Assembly (NCBI RefSeq): GCF_900110115.1
Contig: NZ_FOCM01000001.1
Span: 248,001 to 312,000, forward strand
Source: Palleronia pelagia
Lineage (GTDB): Bacteria > Pseudomonadota > Alphaproteobacteria > Rhodobacterales > Rhodobacteraceae
DNA length: 64,000 bases
Direction: 5' to 3'
The notes under the pieces: model-generated
Databases searched by the model: none
What the model was told of the DNA's origin: nothing
The model's input: only the letters and a program-made list of their open reading frames with translations
Program-made: the position numbers and the translations under genes
In this document: one piece after another, positions 1-8,885 of the stretch
Position numbering within the stretch: position 1 is the first letter of the stretch
Layout: each line of letters opens with the position of its first letter

Positions 1-510
1 ACGATAGTGGAAATAGGCCAGCGCCAGCGCGATGACGGCATAGATCGCCCAGGCGTGAAAGCCCCAGTGCATGAAGCTCAGGGTCATGGCCTGCTTGGCG
101 CTTTCCACCGTCTCGGCCTCGCCCATGGGCGGCGAGAAGTAGTGGAACATGGGCTCGGCCACGCCCCAGTAGATCAGGCCGATGCCGATCCCGGCCGAGA
201 ACAGCATCGCCGTCCACGACAGCAGCCCGTATTCCGGCGCCTCGTCCATCTTGCCCAGCCGGATGTCACCGAAGGGCCCCAGCGCCAGAAAGATCACGAA
301 GATCAGCAGCAGGTTGACCTCGATGATCAGCAGCCATCCCAGGTTGCTTGCCAGCACCGTCTGCGCGCCGGTGAAGATCGACTTCGCAAGGTCGTTGAAC
401 AGGGCGCCGAAGACGATGAAACCCAGGATCAGGACGGCCGAGGCCACGAAGACCGACCGGTTCACCCTCGGGAAGATCCAAAGCGAGTCCTGCTTGATCC
501 TGCTGTCCAT
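1..510 (-). CDS. BCCT family transporter, N-terminal part (runs off the window edge)
   Basis: The first 170 residues of a betaine/carnitine/choline-type secondary transporter are present; the rest lies left of the window. Hydrophobic segments sit near residues 19-38 and 55-78. The family-defining stretch AGIGIGLIYWGVAEP is at 106-120 and HWGFHAWA at 148-155. The ATG at 510 is preceded by GGAGG at a normal distance, which fixes the start. The family imports quaternary ammonium compounds such as glycine betaine with sodium or protons, usually for osmoprotection or as nutrients. The substrate cannot be read from this part. It is oriented away from the small gene that precedes it on the same strand. 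Confidence 0.9.
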   Translation of the reverse strand, partial: MDSRIKQDSLWIFPRVNRSVFVASAVLILGFIVFGALFNDLAKSIFTGAQTVLASNLGWLLIIEVNLLLIFVIFLALGPFGDIRLGKMDEAPEYGLLSWTAMLFSAGIGIGLIYWGVAEPMFHYFSPPMGEAETVESAKQAMTLSFMHWGFHAWAIYAVIALALAYFHYR

Positions 511-592
511 CCGCCGTCCTCCGTGGCAACCGGGGGGTGTCCCCATCGGTCCTTGACCGGGGGGCCGCCAGGAGGTTCACCGGAATCGTGAA

Positions 593-811
593 TTACTGTC
601 CGGCGTCGTGTTTCAGCTCGGCCAGCAGGGCCCGTGCCCGCGCTTCGGCGCGCCGCACGCGCACCGCGGTCAGGTAGGCCTCTTCCATGGTGGTCGAAGA
701 TGCGCCGATCGCTTCGGCCACGCGGTCGATCGCGGTCTCGTCGCCGGTCGTCTCGGCCACGTGCAGGGCCTCCTGCGCCAGCTTGTCGGCCAGGTCTTCC
801 AACAGGCTCAT
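593..811 (-). CDS. Small hypothetical protein (72 aa), helical
   Basis: This is a 72-residue, charged, alanine-rich and probably all-helical protein with no signal peptide or membrane segment. The start is the ATG at 811, preceded by GAAGGAG (817-823). It lies 10 bp after the stop of the hrpB helicase gene on the same strand, so it is probably co-transcribed with it. Residues 10-60 look amphipathic (Ala/Glu/Arg heptads), so a short coiled coil or helical hairpin is possible. I do not recognise the family and assign no function. Confidence 0.65.
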   Translation of the reverse strand: MSLLEDLADKLAQEALHVAETTGDETAIDRVAEAIGASSTTMEEAYLTAVRVRRAEARARALLAELKHDAGQ

Positions 812-821
812 GGTGTCTCCT

Positions 822-3206
822 TCACTTGGCCCGACGCTTGGCGCGCAGGGTCGGGTCGGCGGCGCGCGGGTCCTCGGGCCAGGGGTGCTTGGGATAGCGC
901 GCGCGCATGTCCTTGCGAACATCCTCATAGCTGCCGTCCCAGAAGCCCGGCAAGTCGTCCGTCACCTGCACCGGCCGGCCCGCGGGCGATAGCAGCGTCA
1001 GCTTCAGCGGCTGGCCCGCCACGGTGGGATGGGTGGTCATGCCGAACAGCTCCTGCACCCGCACCGCGACCTCGGGCGCGTCGCCGCCGTAATCCACGGC
1101 CAGCTTGCGGCCCAGCGGCGTGACGATATGGCCCGGCGCCTCGGCGTCCAGGCGTTGCTGCGCGTCCCAGTCCAGCCGCGCGCGCAGGGCGGGCAGAAGG
1201 TCGAACCGCTTCCACTCCTCGGCGCTGCGCACCCCTTGCAGGTAGGGCAGCAGCCATTCTTCGGCGCTTTCCAGCAGCGCGTCCTCGCCCGTGTCGAACA
1301 ATGCCAGCAGCCGCACCCGCGCCAGGAACCGCCGCGCGGCGGGCGAGGGGGCCAGCCCCAGCTGGCGCACCCCGTCCAGCATCGCCCGGGCCACCGCGTC
1401 GGGCGGCGCATCGGGCCAGGTCCGGTCGTCCAGCGCGATGGCGCCCAGCCGCTCCTGCCGGCGCGCCACCACGCGCCCCTCGCGACGGGACCATTCGCAG
1501 ATATCGACCCACCGGATGCGGTCGCCCAGCACCCCGCGCAGCTCGGCCTCGCTGATCGCGATCGCCTGGCGCACCATCGCCTCGCGCGGGTGGCCGTCCG
1601 TGTCGGTGACCACCAGCAGGCGCGAAGCGGCCAGCGGGTCGCCCTCGGCCATCTTCACCCCCTTGCCGCCCGACAACAGCCAGCGTGGCGCGTCGCCCGG
1701 GCGGCGCAGCCCCACGCGGTCGGGATAGGCCAGCGCGGCCCGCTGCGCGACGCCCAGATCGGCCCGGGGCCCCGCCAGCCGCCGCAACCGCTTGGCCTCG
1801 TCCCGGATCCGCGCCACCGGCCCGCGCGCGACCCCGAAGGCGCCGGGGTCGGCCAGCGCCCGCGGCCGCAAGGACAGGTCCACCCCGCGATCCCGCAGGA
1901 TGTCGCGTTCGGACAAGAGCGCGGCCAGCTCCGCCGCCTCGGGCCCCGCCAATTGCAGCATATGTGCAAGCCGCGGATGCAGCGGCATGGCGGCCAGCGC
2001 GCGGCCGTGGTCGGTGATTTGCCCGTCCGCCAGCGCACCCAGGTCGGCCAGCAGCGCCCGCGCCTCGGCCATGGCGCCCTCGGGCGGCGGGGTGAGGAAG
2101 GGCAGTTCGCCCGCCTCCCGCGCGCCCCACAAGGCCAGCTCCAGCGCCAGGGGCGCCAGGTCCGCGGTCTCGATCTCGGGCGGGGCGAAGGCGGGCAGGG
2201 CGCCGTCCTCGCCCCGGGTCCACAGCCGGTAGGCCACGCCCGGCGCCACGCGGCCCGCGCGGCCGGCCCGCTGGGTCGCCTCGGCGCGGCTCACCCGCTC
2301 GGTCACCAGCCGCGACATGCCCGAGCCCGGATCGAACCGTGCGCGCCGGGCCAGCCCACCGTCCACCACCACGCGGATATCCTCGATGGTCAGCGACGTC
2401 TCGGCGATGGCGGTGGCCAGCACGACCTTGCGCCCCGGCGACGGCGCGATGGCCGCGCGCTGCTCGGCGAAGGGCAGGGCGCCGTACAGGGGGCGCAGCG
2501 CCACGCCCGGCAGGTCCAGCTGCGCCATGACGCGCCGGATCTCGCCCTCGCCCGGCAGAAAACACAGCACGCCGCCCTCGCTCTCGTCGACGGCCCGCGC
2601 GATCAGTGCCGCCATCGCGGTCTCGAAGCGCTGCTCCTTCGGACGCGGCCGGTCCAGCCAGACGGTGTCGACCGGGTACGCGCGCCCCGCGCTGGTCACC
2701 ACCGGCGCGTCCAGCAACGCGGCCACCGGCCCCGCATCCAGCGTCGCCGACATCACCACGATGGCCAGGTCGTCGCGCAGCGCCTGCGCCACCTCCCAAG
2801 TCAGGGCCAGCCCCAGGTCGGCGTTCAGGGATCGCTCGTGGAATTCGTCGAAGATCACGCACCCGACGCCGTCGAGGCCCGGATCATTCTGCAACCGGCG
2901 GGTCAGGATGCCCTCGGTCACCACCTCGATGCGCGTCGCGTCCGAAACCCTCGCCTCGCCCCGGATACGGAAGCCTACGGTCTGGCCCACCGGCTCGCCC
3001 AGGGTCTCGGCCATCCGCTCCGCCGCCGCGCGGGCGGCCAGCCGTCGCGGCTCGAGCATGACGATGCGCCCCGCGACCCGGTCCAGCAACGCCAGCGGCA
3101 CCCGGGTGGTCTTGCCCGCGCCGGGCGGGGCCTGAAGCACGACCCGGCCCCGCGCGTCCAGCGCGGCCCGCACCTCGTCCAGCACCTCGTCGATGGGCAG
3201 TTCCAT
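822..3206 (-). CDS. hrpB: ATP-dependent RNA helicase HrpB (DEAH-type)
   Basis: This is a 794-residue DExH-box helicase of the usual HrpB length. Walker A PPGAGKTT is at residues 27-34, the DEFH box at 120-123, a MSATLD motif III follows, and QRAGRAGR is motif VI. The long C-terminal part has the HrpB-specific region ending in basic residues (AKRRAK). HrpB is a non-essential bacterial DEAH helicase of unclear RNA substrate. I chose the ATG at 3206 because Walker A then falls close to the N-terminus as in the family; the frame stays open 35 codons further upstream but that part looks non-coding. It is divergent from meaB. Confidence 0.93.
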   Translation of the reverse strand: MELPIDEVLDEVRAALDARGRVVLQAPPGAGKTTRVPLALLDRVAGRIVMLEPRRLAARAAAERMAETLGEPVGQTVGFRIRGEARVSDATRIEVVTEGILTRRLQNDPGLDGVGCVIFDEFHERSLNADLGLALTWEVAQALRDDLAIVVMSATLDAGPVAALLDAPVVTSAGRAYPVDTVWLDRPRPKEQRFETAMAALIARAVDESEGGVLCFLPGEGEIRRVMAQLDLPGVALRPLYGALPFAEQRAAIAPSPGRKVVLATAIAETSLTIEDIRVVVDGGLARRARFDPGSGMSRLVTERVSRAEATQRAGRAGRVAPGVAYRLWTRGEDGALPAFAPPEIETADLAPLALELALWGAREAGELPFLTPPPEGAMAEARALLADLGALADGQITDHGRALAAMPLHPRLAHMLQLAGPEAAELAALLSERDILRDRGVDLSLRPRALADPGAFGVARGPVARIRDEAKRLRRLAGPRADLGVAQRAALAYPDRVGLRRPGDAPRWLLSGGKGVKMAEGDPLAASRLLVVTDTDGHPREAMVRQAIAISEAELRGVLGDRIRWVDICEWSRREGRVVARRQERLGAIALDDRTWPDAPPDAVARAMLDGVRQLGLAPSPAARRFLARVRLLALFDTGEDALLESAEEWLLPYLQGVRSAEEWKRFDLLPALRARLDWDAQQRLDAEAPGHIVTPLGRKLAVDYGGDAPEVAVRVQELFGMTTHPTVAGQPLKLTLLSPAGRPVQVTDDLPGFWDGSYEDVRKDMRARYPKHPWPEDPRAADPTLRAKRRAK

Positions 3207-3340
3207 GGCTCCCCATAGCGCGGCCCGGCCCCCCCGCGCCACGCCCCCGGCTTCATCTTTCCAAAAATACCTGTATCGCGACGCCGACGGCCCGCGCCCC
3301 CGTCTGGACATCGCGACCCCCTTCGGTCCAGATCGCGGCC

Positions 3341-4333
3341 ATGGATCTCGACAGGCTCATCACCGGCATCAGGGACGGCGACCGCCGCGCGCTCGCCCGC
3401 GCGATCACGCTGGTGGAAAGCGGCCGCGCCGACCACCGTGCGCAGGCCACGCAGCTTCTGGACGCCGTGACCGACCCCGAGAGGCAGGCCATCCGCATCG
3501 GGCTGTCGGGCACGCCCGGGGTGGGCAAGTCCACCTTCACCGAGGCGTTCGGCCTCATGCTCACGGGGCAGGGGCTGCGGGTCGCGGTGCTGGCCGTCGA
3601 TCCCAGCTCGGCCCGCTCGGGCGGTTCGATCCTGGGCGACAAGACCCGGATGGAGCAGCTCAGCCGCGACCCCAACGCCTTCATCCGCCCCAGCCCCAGC
3701 CAGACCGAGCTGGGCGGCGTCGCCCGCCGCACGCGCGAGGTCATCGCGCTGGCCGAGGCTGCGGGCTTCGACGTGGTCATCGTGGAAACCGTGGGCGTGG
3801 GGCAGTCCGAAACTCTGGTCGCGCAGATGACCGACATCTTCACGCTGCTGTTGGCGCCCGGCGGCGGGGACGAGCTGCAGGGCGTGAAGCGCGGGATCAT
3901 GGAGATCGCGGACCTGATCCTGGTCAACAAGGCCGATGGCGAGATGAAGGCCCAGGCCGGCCGCACCTGCGCCGATTACGCGGGCGCGCTGCGGCTTTTC
4001 CGCAAGCGCCCCGGCGACCCCGAGGATTTTCCCAAGGCGCTGACCGTGTCGGCGGTCACCGGCGACGGGATCGCCACCGCCTGGGACGAGATGCGCACGC
4101 TCGTCGCGCATCGCCGCGCCAGCGGGCAGTTCGACAAGACCCGCGCGCGGCAGAACCGCCACTGGTTCGACGACGCGGTGCGCCACGGCATCCTGCGCCA
4201 CCTGGGGTCCGACCCCGAGACGCGCGCGCGCATGGAAGAGCTGGGCGCGGCGGTGGCGGCGGGCGACGCGGCGCCCTCGGCGGCGGCGGACCGGATGCTG
4301 TCGCTGCTCTTTGGTGGCGACCGGCCCGACTGA
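3341..4333 (+). CDS. meaB: Methylmalonyl-CoA mutase-associated GTPase MeaB (ArgK family)
   Basis: This is a 330-residue G3E-family GTPase. The P-loop GTPGVGKST is at residues 57-65, a DPSS switch motif follows in VLAVDPSS, and the guanine-specificity motif NKAD is in LVNKADGEM. MeaB proteins load and protect adenosylcobalamin-dependent mutases. The likely client is the MeaA-type mutase encoded at 55375-57333, over 50 kb away, so the chaperone and mutase are not in one operon here. The gene stands alone, divergent from hrpB, and is followed by the rpmB promoter. Confidence 0.94.
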   Translation: MDLDRLITGIRDGDRRALARAITLVESGRADHRAQATQLLDAVTDPERQAIRIGLSGTPGVGKSTFTEAFGLMLTGQGLRVAVLAVDPSSARSGGSILGDKTRMEQLSRDPNAFIRPSPSQTELGGVARRTREVIALAEAAGFDVVIVETVGVGQSETLVAQMTDIFTLLLAPGGGDELQGVKRGIMEIADLILVNKADGEMKAQAGRTCADYAGALRLFRKRPGDPEDFPKALTVSAVTGDGIATAWDEMRTLVAHRRASGQFDKTRARQNRHWFDDAVRHGILRHLGSDPETRARMEELGAAVAAGDAAPSAAADRMLSLLFGGDRPD

Positions 4334-4368
4334 CGCGGCGCCGCGCGGAGCGTATTGCCCTTTGCCGC

Positions 4369-4397
4369 TTGACGCGCGCGGCGCGATTGCTTATCCG
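4369..4397 (+). promoter_or_regulatory. Candidate sigma-70-type promoter of rpmB
   Basis: TTGACG (4369-4374) and TATCCG (4392-4397) are separated by exactly 17 bp, upstream of the L28 gene. The predicted transcript start near 4404 leaves a leader of about 70 nt. The call is by eye only. Confidence 0.55.
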
Positions 4398-4474
4398 CGC
4401 CTGACTTCACAGATTCCGTCCGCCGGCCGGCCCCTCGTGGCCCGGCTCGGACACGACCAGACGAGGATAAGATC

Positions 4475-4762
4475 ATGTCGCGCGTGTGCGAACTGACCGG
4501 CAAAGGTCCCATGGTTGGCAACAATGTCAGCCACGCCAACAACAAGACGAAGCGCCGCTTCCTGCCCAACCTGAACGACGTGTCGCTCATGTCCGAAACG
4601 CTGGGCCGCACCTTCAAGCTGCGCATCTCGGCCTCGGCGCTGCGCACCGTGGATCACCGCGGCGGGCTCGACGGCTTCATGGCCAAGGCGAAGGAAACGG
4701 ACCTGTCGCCCAACGCCCTGAAGATCAAGAAAGAGATCGCGAAGGCCCAGGCCACCGCCTGA
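4475..4762 (+). CDS. rpmB: 50S ribosomal protein L28
   Basis: This is a 95-residue L28 protein: the N-terminus has the [16 protein letters not shown] signature, followed by a basic [10 protein letters not shown] stretch and the conserved [17 protein letters not shown] region. It is a large-subunit protein that binds 23S rRNA near the E site. The length is that of alphaproteobacterial L28, longer than the 78-residue enteric form. The gene is monocistronic: it has its own promoter at 4369-4397 and a rho-independent terminator at 4789-4816. In this genome it is not next to rpmG. Confidence 0.97.
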   Translation: MSRVCELTGKGPMVGNNVSHANNKTKRRFLPNLNDVSLMSETLGRTFKLRISASALRTVDHRGGLDGFMAKAKETDLSPNALKIKKEIAKAQATA

Positions 4763-4788
4763 TCGCCCGCGTCCCGATCTGCAGGAAG

Positions 4789-4816
4789 GCCCCGTCGCTT
4801 GCGGCGGGGTCTTTTC
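4789..4816 (+). terminator. Rho-independent terminator of rpmB
   Basis: GC-rich arms CCCCGTC and GGCGGGG (with one G-T pair) enclose a short loop and are followed by TCTTTT. It lies 27 bp after the rpmB stop and separates it from the convergent GNAT gene. Confidence 0.75.
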
Positions 4817-4832
4817 GCGTGTTCCGGTATTC

Positions 4833-5354
4833 TCAGTCCATCCCGACGGCGGGTGACCGGCGCTCCAGCATCATCACGTCGCACCAATGCCCCGCGCGGG
4901 GTCCGTAGCTCATCCGCCCCAACCGTCGGCGCAGTCCCAGACGGACGAAGCCCGCGCGTTCCAGCGCGGCGATGGACGCGGCGTTCTCGGGGAAACACTG
5001 CGCCACGAGGGTCCAGAACCCCGCCGCCTCGCTCGCCCCCACGGTGTCCGCGATCAGGCGTGCGCCAAGGCCCGCGCCGCGAAAGCCCGCCTCCACGTAG
5101 ACCGAGATTTCGCCCACGCCGGCATAGACCGCGCGCGGCGAAGTCCGGGACACGCCCGCCCAGCCGCGCGCCTCGTCGCCCATCAGGCCCATAAGGGCCA
5201 GGCCTGCGGGCGGGTCGAAGGCGGCGAAACTCCGGGCGTCATGGGGGGTGTCGCGGAAGCTGGCCAGCCCGGTGGACAGGCCGCTTCGGTCGATCCGCGC
5301 GATCGCGTCGATGTCGGAGCGCTGCGCGGAGCGCGTTGTGATCGTGTTGGGCAT
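4833..5354 (-). CDS. GNAT family N-acetyltransferase (phosphinothricin acetyltransferase-like)
   Basis: This is a 173-residue acetyltransferase. The acetyl-CoA site reads YVEAGFRGAGLGARLI (an R-x-x-G-x-G/A-type loop), and the C-terminal half has the CFPENAASIAALERAGF pattern typical of the Pat/MnaT subgroup, which acetylates free amino-acid-like amines. The actual substrate is not visible. The start at 5354 (MPNTITTR) places the first beta strand of the fold at the N-terminus. A 7-bp GC hairpin (5360-5379) sits directly upstream of the start. It is convergent with rpmB and downstream of the porin gene on the same strand. Confidence 0.82.
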   Translation of the reverse strand: MPNTITTRSAQRSDIDAIARIDRSGLSTGLASFRDTPHDARSFAAFDPPAGLALMGLMGDEARGWAGVSRTSPRAVYAGVGEISVYVEAGFRGAGLGARLIADTVGASEAAGFWTLVAQCFPENAASIAALERAGFVRLGLRRRLGRMSYGPRAGHWCDVMMLERRSPAVGMD

Positions 5355-5359
5355 GACGC

Positions 5360-5379
5360 GCGGCCTAGCACGAGGCCGC
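5360..5379 (-). other. Hairpin just upstream of the GNAT start codon
   Basis: Perfect 7-bp arms GCGGCCT and AGGCCGC enclose a 6-nt loop. In the transcript it would lie 5-25 nt before the start codon and could occlude ribosome binding. There is no U tract, so it is unlikely to be a terminator. Confidence 0.4.
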
Positions 5380-5439
5380 GACCACGCGCCATACCAGGCG
5401 GGACAAAGGGACATCAAAGCCCCGCCTGTCTCTCGGCCG

Positions 5440-6567
5440 CTAGAAGCTGAACTGGATCGAGGTCTGGATCCGGTCAACGTCGTAGCTGCCCCCGCCGAAG
5501 GTGTCGCGGGTGCCGTGGAAATACTCCACGCCCAGCGTGGTGCTTTCGGCGACCTGGTACTGCGCGTTCAGGTGAATTGACTCTAGGTTCTCGGTGTCGC
5601 CCGCGGCGCCGCTGTCGATGTCGCGCCAGCCATAGATGCCGCGAAAGGTCCAGTTCTCGCCGACCTCCTGCGCCAGACCGATATAGGCTGCCTGGGTGTC
5701 GATGGCGTCACCCGCGCCGTCCACGGAATCGCCCAGGAACACCAGATAGGGCGCCAGCGCCGAGCCGGTGGTGTAGGACGCGTCCAGCGTGGCGCCTTCC
5801 CACAGCTGTGCGGTGGTCGACAGGTTCACGCCCCACATGTCCTCGTCGCCGCCGAGCCCGTCATTGACGGTGCCGCCGATGGCCGACATGCGCAGAAGCA
5901 GCGGGTCGGTGTCGTAGGCCAGCGCCGCGATCAGCACGGGGTCGTCGCTGTCGCCGTTATTTTCCTCCAGCGCGACCTGGCCCACGATGTTGTTGCCGAA
6001 TTCGTGGGTGTACTGGATCATCTCCTGCCGGGCGAAGGGGATGCCCGCGACGCCCTGGAAGTCCAGCGTGATCGGGTAGGACGACAGCGGCATGAAGGTC
6101 GTCCAGTATTTGCCGATCCGCCAGCCGTTCAGCGTGATGTTGGCGTGGCGCAGCCGGGGCTCGGCCCCGCCGGTGCTGAACGCGTTCGCGGCGCCGTAGA
6201 AGTCGATCTCGACCTGGGTGCCCAGCTCGCCGAAGGACGTGGGCGTCGTGCTGCGGAAGCCCAGGCGCGTCTGGTTCACGGTGGCGTTGAAGAAATCGCC
6301 GCTCTGCGTGCCGTCGAGCCCCACCAGCCCGAAGGTGGTGTTGCCCAGCTCGGCCCCGAAATCATAGATGAAATCGGCCTTGATGTAGCCATAGACGTCG
6401 ACGGTGGTGTTCGAGCTGCCGAAACTCAGCGGCTCGTCCCGGTTTTCCAGCTCGGCCACGCGGTTTTCCAGTGCGGCGATACGCTGGGCGTCGCTCTGTG
6501 CAAGGGCGGGCAGGGTGCCTCCCATGATCAGCGCAGGGGCGATCAGCAACGGGGAGAGATTTTTCAT
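5440..6567 (-). CDS. DcaP-like trimeric outer-membrane porin
   Basis: This is a 375-residue outer-membrane protein. It has a signal peptide (MKNLSPLLIAPALIMGG, cleavage after LPALA), then a short heptad segment (IAALENRVAELENR) typical of DcaP-family trimer stalks, then a beta-barrel with alternating aromatic residues. It ends in phenylalanine (IQFSF), the usual signal for Bam-dependent insertion. The family forms channels for small anionic solutes and dicarboxylates. The start at 6567 has AAGGA upstream. The gene is on the same strand as its neighbours but with long gaps, so it is probably transcribed alone. Confidence 0.82.
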   Translation of the reverse strand: MKNLSPLLIAPALIMGGTLPALAQSDAQRIAALENRVAELENRDEPLSFGSSNTTVDVYGYIKADFIYDFGAELGNTTFGLVGLDGTQSGDFFNATVNQTRLGFRSTTPTSFGELGTQVEIDFYGAANAFSTGGAEPRLRHANITLNGWRIGKYWTTFMPLSSYPITLDFQGVAGIPFARQEMIQYTHEFGNNIVGQVALEENNGDSDDPVLIAALAYDTDPLLLRMSAIGGTVNDGLGGDEDMWGVNLSTTAQLWEGATLDASYTTGSALAPYLVFLGDSVDGAGDAIDTQAAYIGLAQEVGENWTFRGIYGWRDIDSGAAGDTENLESIHLNAQYQVAESTTLGVEYFHGTRDTFGGGSYDVDRIQTSIQFSF

Positions 6568-6663
6568 GGACTGTCCTTCCTGTCGGTCCTCGTTGGGACA
6601 ACCGGATCGGCCTTGATCCACACGTCCCCGAGGCTGCGACAGGCCATTCGCCGGCGCGGGTGT

Positions 6664-7353
6664 TCAGCGCGCGGCGTTCAGCAGTTCATCAACCCATGCG
6701 GGAACGACTTCGGTGGCTTTTCCGTATTGTCCTGTGTCGAAAACCCCGCCCGACGGGGCGAGGTTCAGCTCATGCGTCGGAATGTCGCGGGAACGTGCGG
6801 CATCGACGAAACCGGCAGCGGGATAGACGGTGCCCGACGTGCCGATCGCGACGAACAGGTCGGCCTGCGAAAGCGCGTCCTCGATCCGGTCAAGACCGTG
6901 GGGCATCTCGCCGAACCAGACCACGTCGGGCCGGGTCGCCTGCTTGCCGCATTCGGCGCAATGATCCAGCATGTCCATGACCTTGGGCGCGTCCCAGGTC
7001 GCCCCGCAGGCGTTGCACCGTGCGCGGTCCAGCCGGCCGTGCATGTGCAGCACATCCGCCGCGCCCGCCCGGTCCAGCAAGCTGTCCACGTTCTGCGTCA
7101 CGAGCAACGTGTCCGGCCGCTCGGCCTTCAGCCGCGCCAGCGCGTGATGCGCCGCGTTGGGCTCGGCCCCCGCCGCGTTGGCGCGCCGCGCGTTGTAGAA
7201 GGCGTGGACCCTGGCGGGATCCCGCGCGAACCCCTCGGGTGTCGCGACGTCATTCAGGTCGTACTGCGTCCAGACACCCCCCTCGTCGCGGAAGGTGCCA
7301 AGGCCGCTTTCGGCGGACAGTCCCGCGCCGCTCAGAACCACGATCTTTTCCAT
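6664..7353 (-). CDS. cobB: NAD-dependent protein deacylase, sirtuin family
   Basis: This is a 229-residue Sir2/CobB protein. GAGLSAESGLGTFR near residues 8-21 is the NAD-binding motif, TQNVDSLLDRAG follows, the catalytic histidine lies in LHMHG, and two Cys pairs (CNAC and CAEC) form the zinc site. A Tyr-x-x-Arg pair in AFYNARR matches the residues that give E. coli CobB and SIRT5 their desuccinylase activity, so desuccinylation as well as deacetylation is expected. The start at 7353 puts the Rossmann strand MEKIVVLSGAG first. It is divergent from the phosphatase gene at 7455. Confidence 0.92.
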   Translation of the reverse strand: MEKIVVLSGAGLSAESGLGTFRDEGGVWTQYDLNDVATPEGFARDPARVHAFYNARRANAAGAEPNAAHHALARLKAERPDTLLVTQNVDSLLDRAGAADVLHMHGRLDRARCNACGATWDAPKVMDMLDHCAECGKQATRPDVVWFGEMPHGLDRIEDALSQADLFVAIGTSGTVYPAAGFVDAARSRDIPTHELNLAPSGGVFDTGQYGKATEVVPAWVDELLNAAR

Positions 7354-7454
7354 GGCCGCTCCTCCGCTAGTCTCCTCTGCATGCGTGGTAGCGAAAGGAC
7401 GATCCGGATGAAAACAGCTTCGATCCCGAGCGGAACAGCCCCGGGGGCTCACCG

Positions 7455-7901
7455 ATGACCAGGATCCTGATTGTCTGTCTCGGCAATATCTGCCGCTCGC
7501 CCACGGCCGAGGCGGTGCTGCGCGCCAAGCTCGACGCCGCGGGCATCAGCGGTGTGGTGGACAGCGCGGGCACCGGCGACTGGCACGTGGGCGACCCGCC
7601 GCACCCGCCGATGATCCGCGCGGCGGCGAGGGCGGGCTATGACCTGTCGCCGCTGCGCGCGCGGCAGTTCACGCCGGCCGATTTCGACGAATTCGACCTG
7701 ATCCTGGCGGCCGACCCCAACAACCTGCGCGATATCGAGGCGCAGCGCCCGGCGGGCCATGAGACGCCCGTGCGCCTGCTGGCCCCTTTCGCGGAAACGG
7801 GCACCGAAGAGGTGCCCGATCCCTATTATACCAAGGATTTCGACGGCGCGCTCAGGCTGATCGAGCGGGCCTGCGACGGCGTCGTCGATCAGCTGCAGTA
7901 G
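7455..7901 (+). CDS. Low-molecular-weight protein-tyrosine phosphatase
   Basis: This is a 148-residue phosphatase of the arsenate-reductase fold. The P-loop CLGNICRSP is at residues 9-17, with nucleophile Cys9 and Arg15, and the general-acid loop reads VPDPYY near residue 120. Such enzymes dephosphorylate phosphotyrosine, in bacteria often on exopolysaccharide kinases, but no polysaccharide genes are nearby. The 3' end overlaps the convergent small secreted-protein gene by 13 bp. Confidence 0.93.
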   Translation: MTRILIVCLGNICRSPTAEAVLRAKLDAAGISGVVDSAGTGDWHVGDPPHPPMIRAAARAGYDLSPLRARQFTPADFDEFDLILAADPNNLRDIEAQRPAGHETPVRLLAPFAETGTEEVPDPYYTKDFDGALRLIERACDGVVDQLQ

Positions 7902-8188
7902 GTCTCGGCGCTTGCGCCGAAGGACTTGTAGCGCTTCCAGAACGTCTCGTGCCGCGGGTTGTCCGACTGCCGGACCACCTGCGCCTGGTGCGGATCCTTG
8001 AAGAACCGCGCGGCCATGCGCTGGTCGCGGCGGTCGAGCGTGACGTTGGCCACCTGCTGGATGCAGCCGCACAGGGCGCGGTTCGCGGCCTGCCGGTCCG
8101 ATTGCAGGCAGGCCCGTTCGATGGGGCCGGCCTGCGCCATGCCGCCGGCGAATGCGGCTGCCGCCGCGAGGAATACGATTTTCTTCAT
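7889..8188 (-). CDS. Small exported protein with conserved cysteines (99 aa)
   Basis: This is a 99-residue secreted protein with signal peptide MKKIVFLAAAAAFAGG and cleavage near MAQA. The mature part has four cysteines (ACLQ, CGC, YCS), suggesting disulfides, and the charged segment RRDQRMAARFFKDP. Homologues in Roseobacter genomes often carry the label arginine transporter; nothing in the sequence supports transport, so I treat it as an uncharacterised periplasmic protein. It overlaps the phosphatase gene tail to tail. Confidence 0.8.
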   Translation of the reverse strand: MKKIVFLAAAAAFAGGMAQAGPIERACLQSDRQAANRALCGCIQQVANVTLDRRDQRMAARFFKDPHQAQVVRQSDNPRHETFWKRYKSFGASAETYCS

Positions 8189-8299
8189 GATCTCTGCCCT
8201 AGTTACGCGGTCGCCCTGGTTGGTCCCGGGTCGTCCGACTTTTTGCCATGTGGATAACCTAGCAGAAAACCGCGCGGGCCTGAATGGAATTCTTGCGGC

Positions 8300-8566
8300 T
8301 CAGCGCCGGATTTCGAAGCCCGTTGCACCGGTGTCATCCACGTCCTCGGTCTCGACCGACGAGACGGATCCGAAGGTGGGGCCGCGCCCCAATTCGGTCA
8401 GCAGCGACTCGATCTCGCGGTCTGGGCCTTCCACATGGGCCTCGACCGTGCCGTCGTCGCGGTTTCGCACCCAGCCGCGCAGGTCGCGCGACCGCGCCGC
8501 GTCACGGGTGAAGGCGCGGAACCCCACGCCCTGGACCCGTCCGCTGATGATCGTCCGTACCGCCAT
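8300..8566 (-). CDS. acyP: Acylphosphatase
   Basis: This is an 88-residue acylphosphatase. The phosphate-binding loop and catalytic arginine are in SGRVQGVGFRAF (residues 8-19) and the catalytic asparagine is in GWVRN. The family hydrolyses carboxyl-phosphate bonds (acetyl phosphate, acyl phosphates). The start at 8566 gives the standard length; an in-frame ATG four codons upstream is also possible. It is divergent from the 64-residue gene at 8680. Confidence 0.92.
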   Translation of the reverse strand: MAVRTIISGRVQGVGFRAFTRDAARSRDLRGWVRNRDDGTVEAHVEGPDREIESLLTELGRGPTFGSVSSVETEDVDDTGATGFEIRR

Positions 8567-8679
8567 GGGCCACAGCATGGCGAATGGCGCGCCGGGCATC
8601 AAGCCGTGTGCGGATCCGACGCTGGCCGCGCGGTCGGGCGGCCTTATGTGATGGGTTACGCAACCCCGGACCATGCATC

Positions 8680-8874
8680 ATGCAGACAGACGACATGACC
8701 CGCCTCATGGCCTTCGCGCGCCACGTGGGGCGGCCCGACACGGATCCCCGCGATACCGCGATGCGCCGTGGCTGGCTGACCCGCGACGGCGCGCTGACCG
8801 AGGACGGTCGCGCCACGCTGAAAAGCCTGGCCGAGCAGGACCACACCCGCACGGTGTTCCGCGGCAATTTCTGA
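8680..8874 (+). CDS. Small hypothetical protein (64 aa)
   Basis: This is a 64-residue soluble protein with no signal or membrane segment. Its middle reads like a small winged-helix fragment: TAMRRGWLTRDGALTEDGRA has the 'GWLT..G.LTEDGRA' pattern seen in the wing of DNA-binding domains or in small regulators. The start could also be the Met codon 15 nt downstream. No ribosome-binding site stands out. I do not assign a function. Confidence 0.6.
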   Translation: MQTDDMTRLMAFARHVGRPDTDPRDTAMRRGWLTRDGALTEDGRATLKSLAEQDHTRTVFRGNF

Positions 8875-8885
8875 GGCGCGCGGGC

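Noticed and set aside
1029-3218. A long open frame antisense to hrpB (about 730 codons)
   Set aside because: It mirrors hrpB codon bias, is rich in His/Arg/Gln and shows no domain. High GC makes such antisense frames common.
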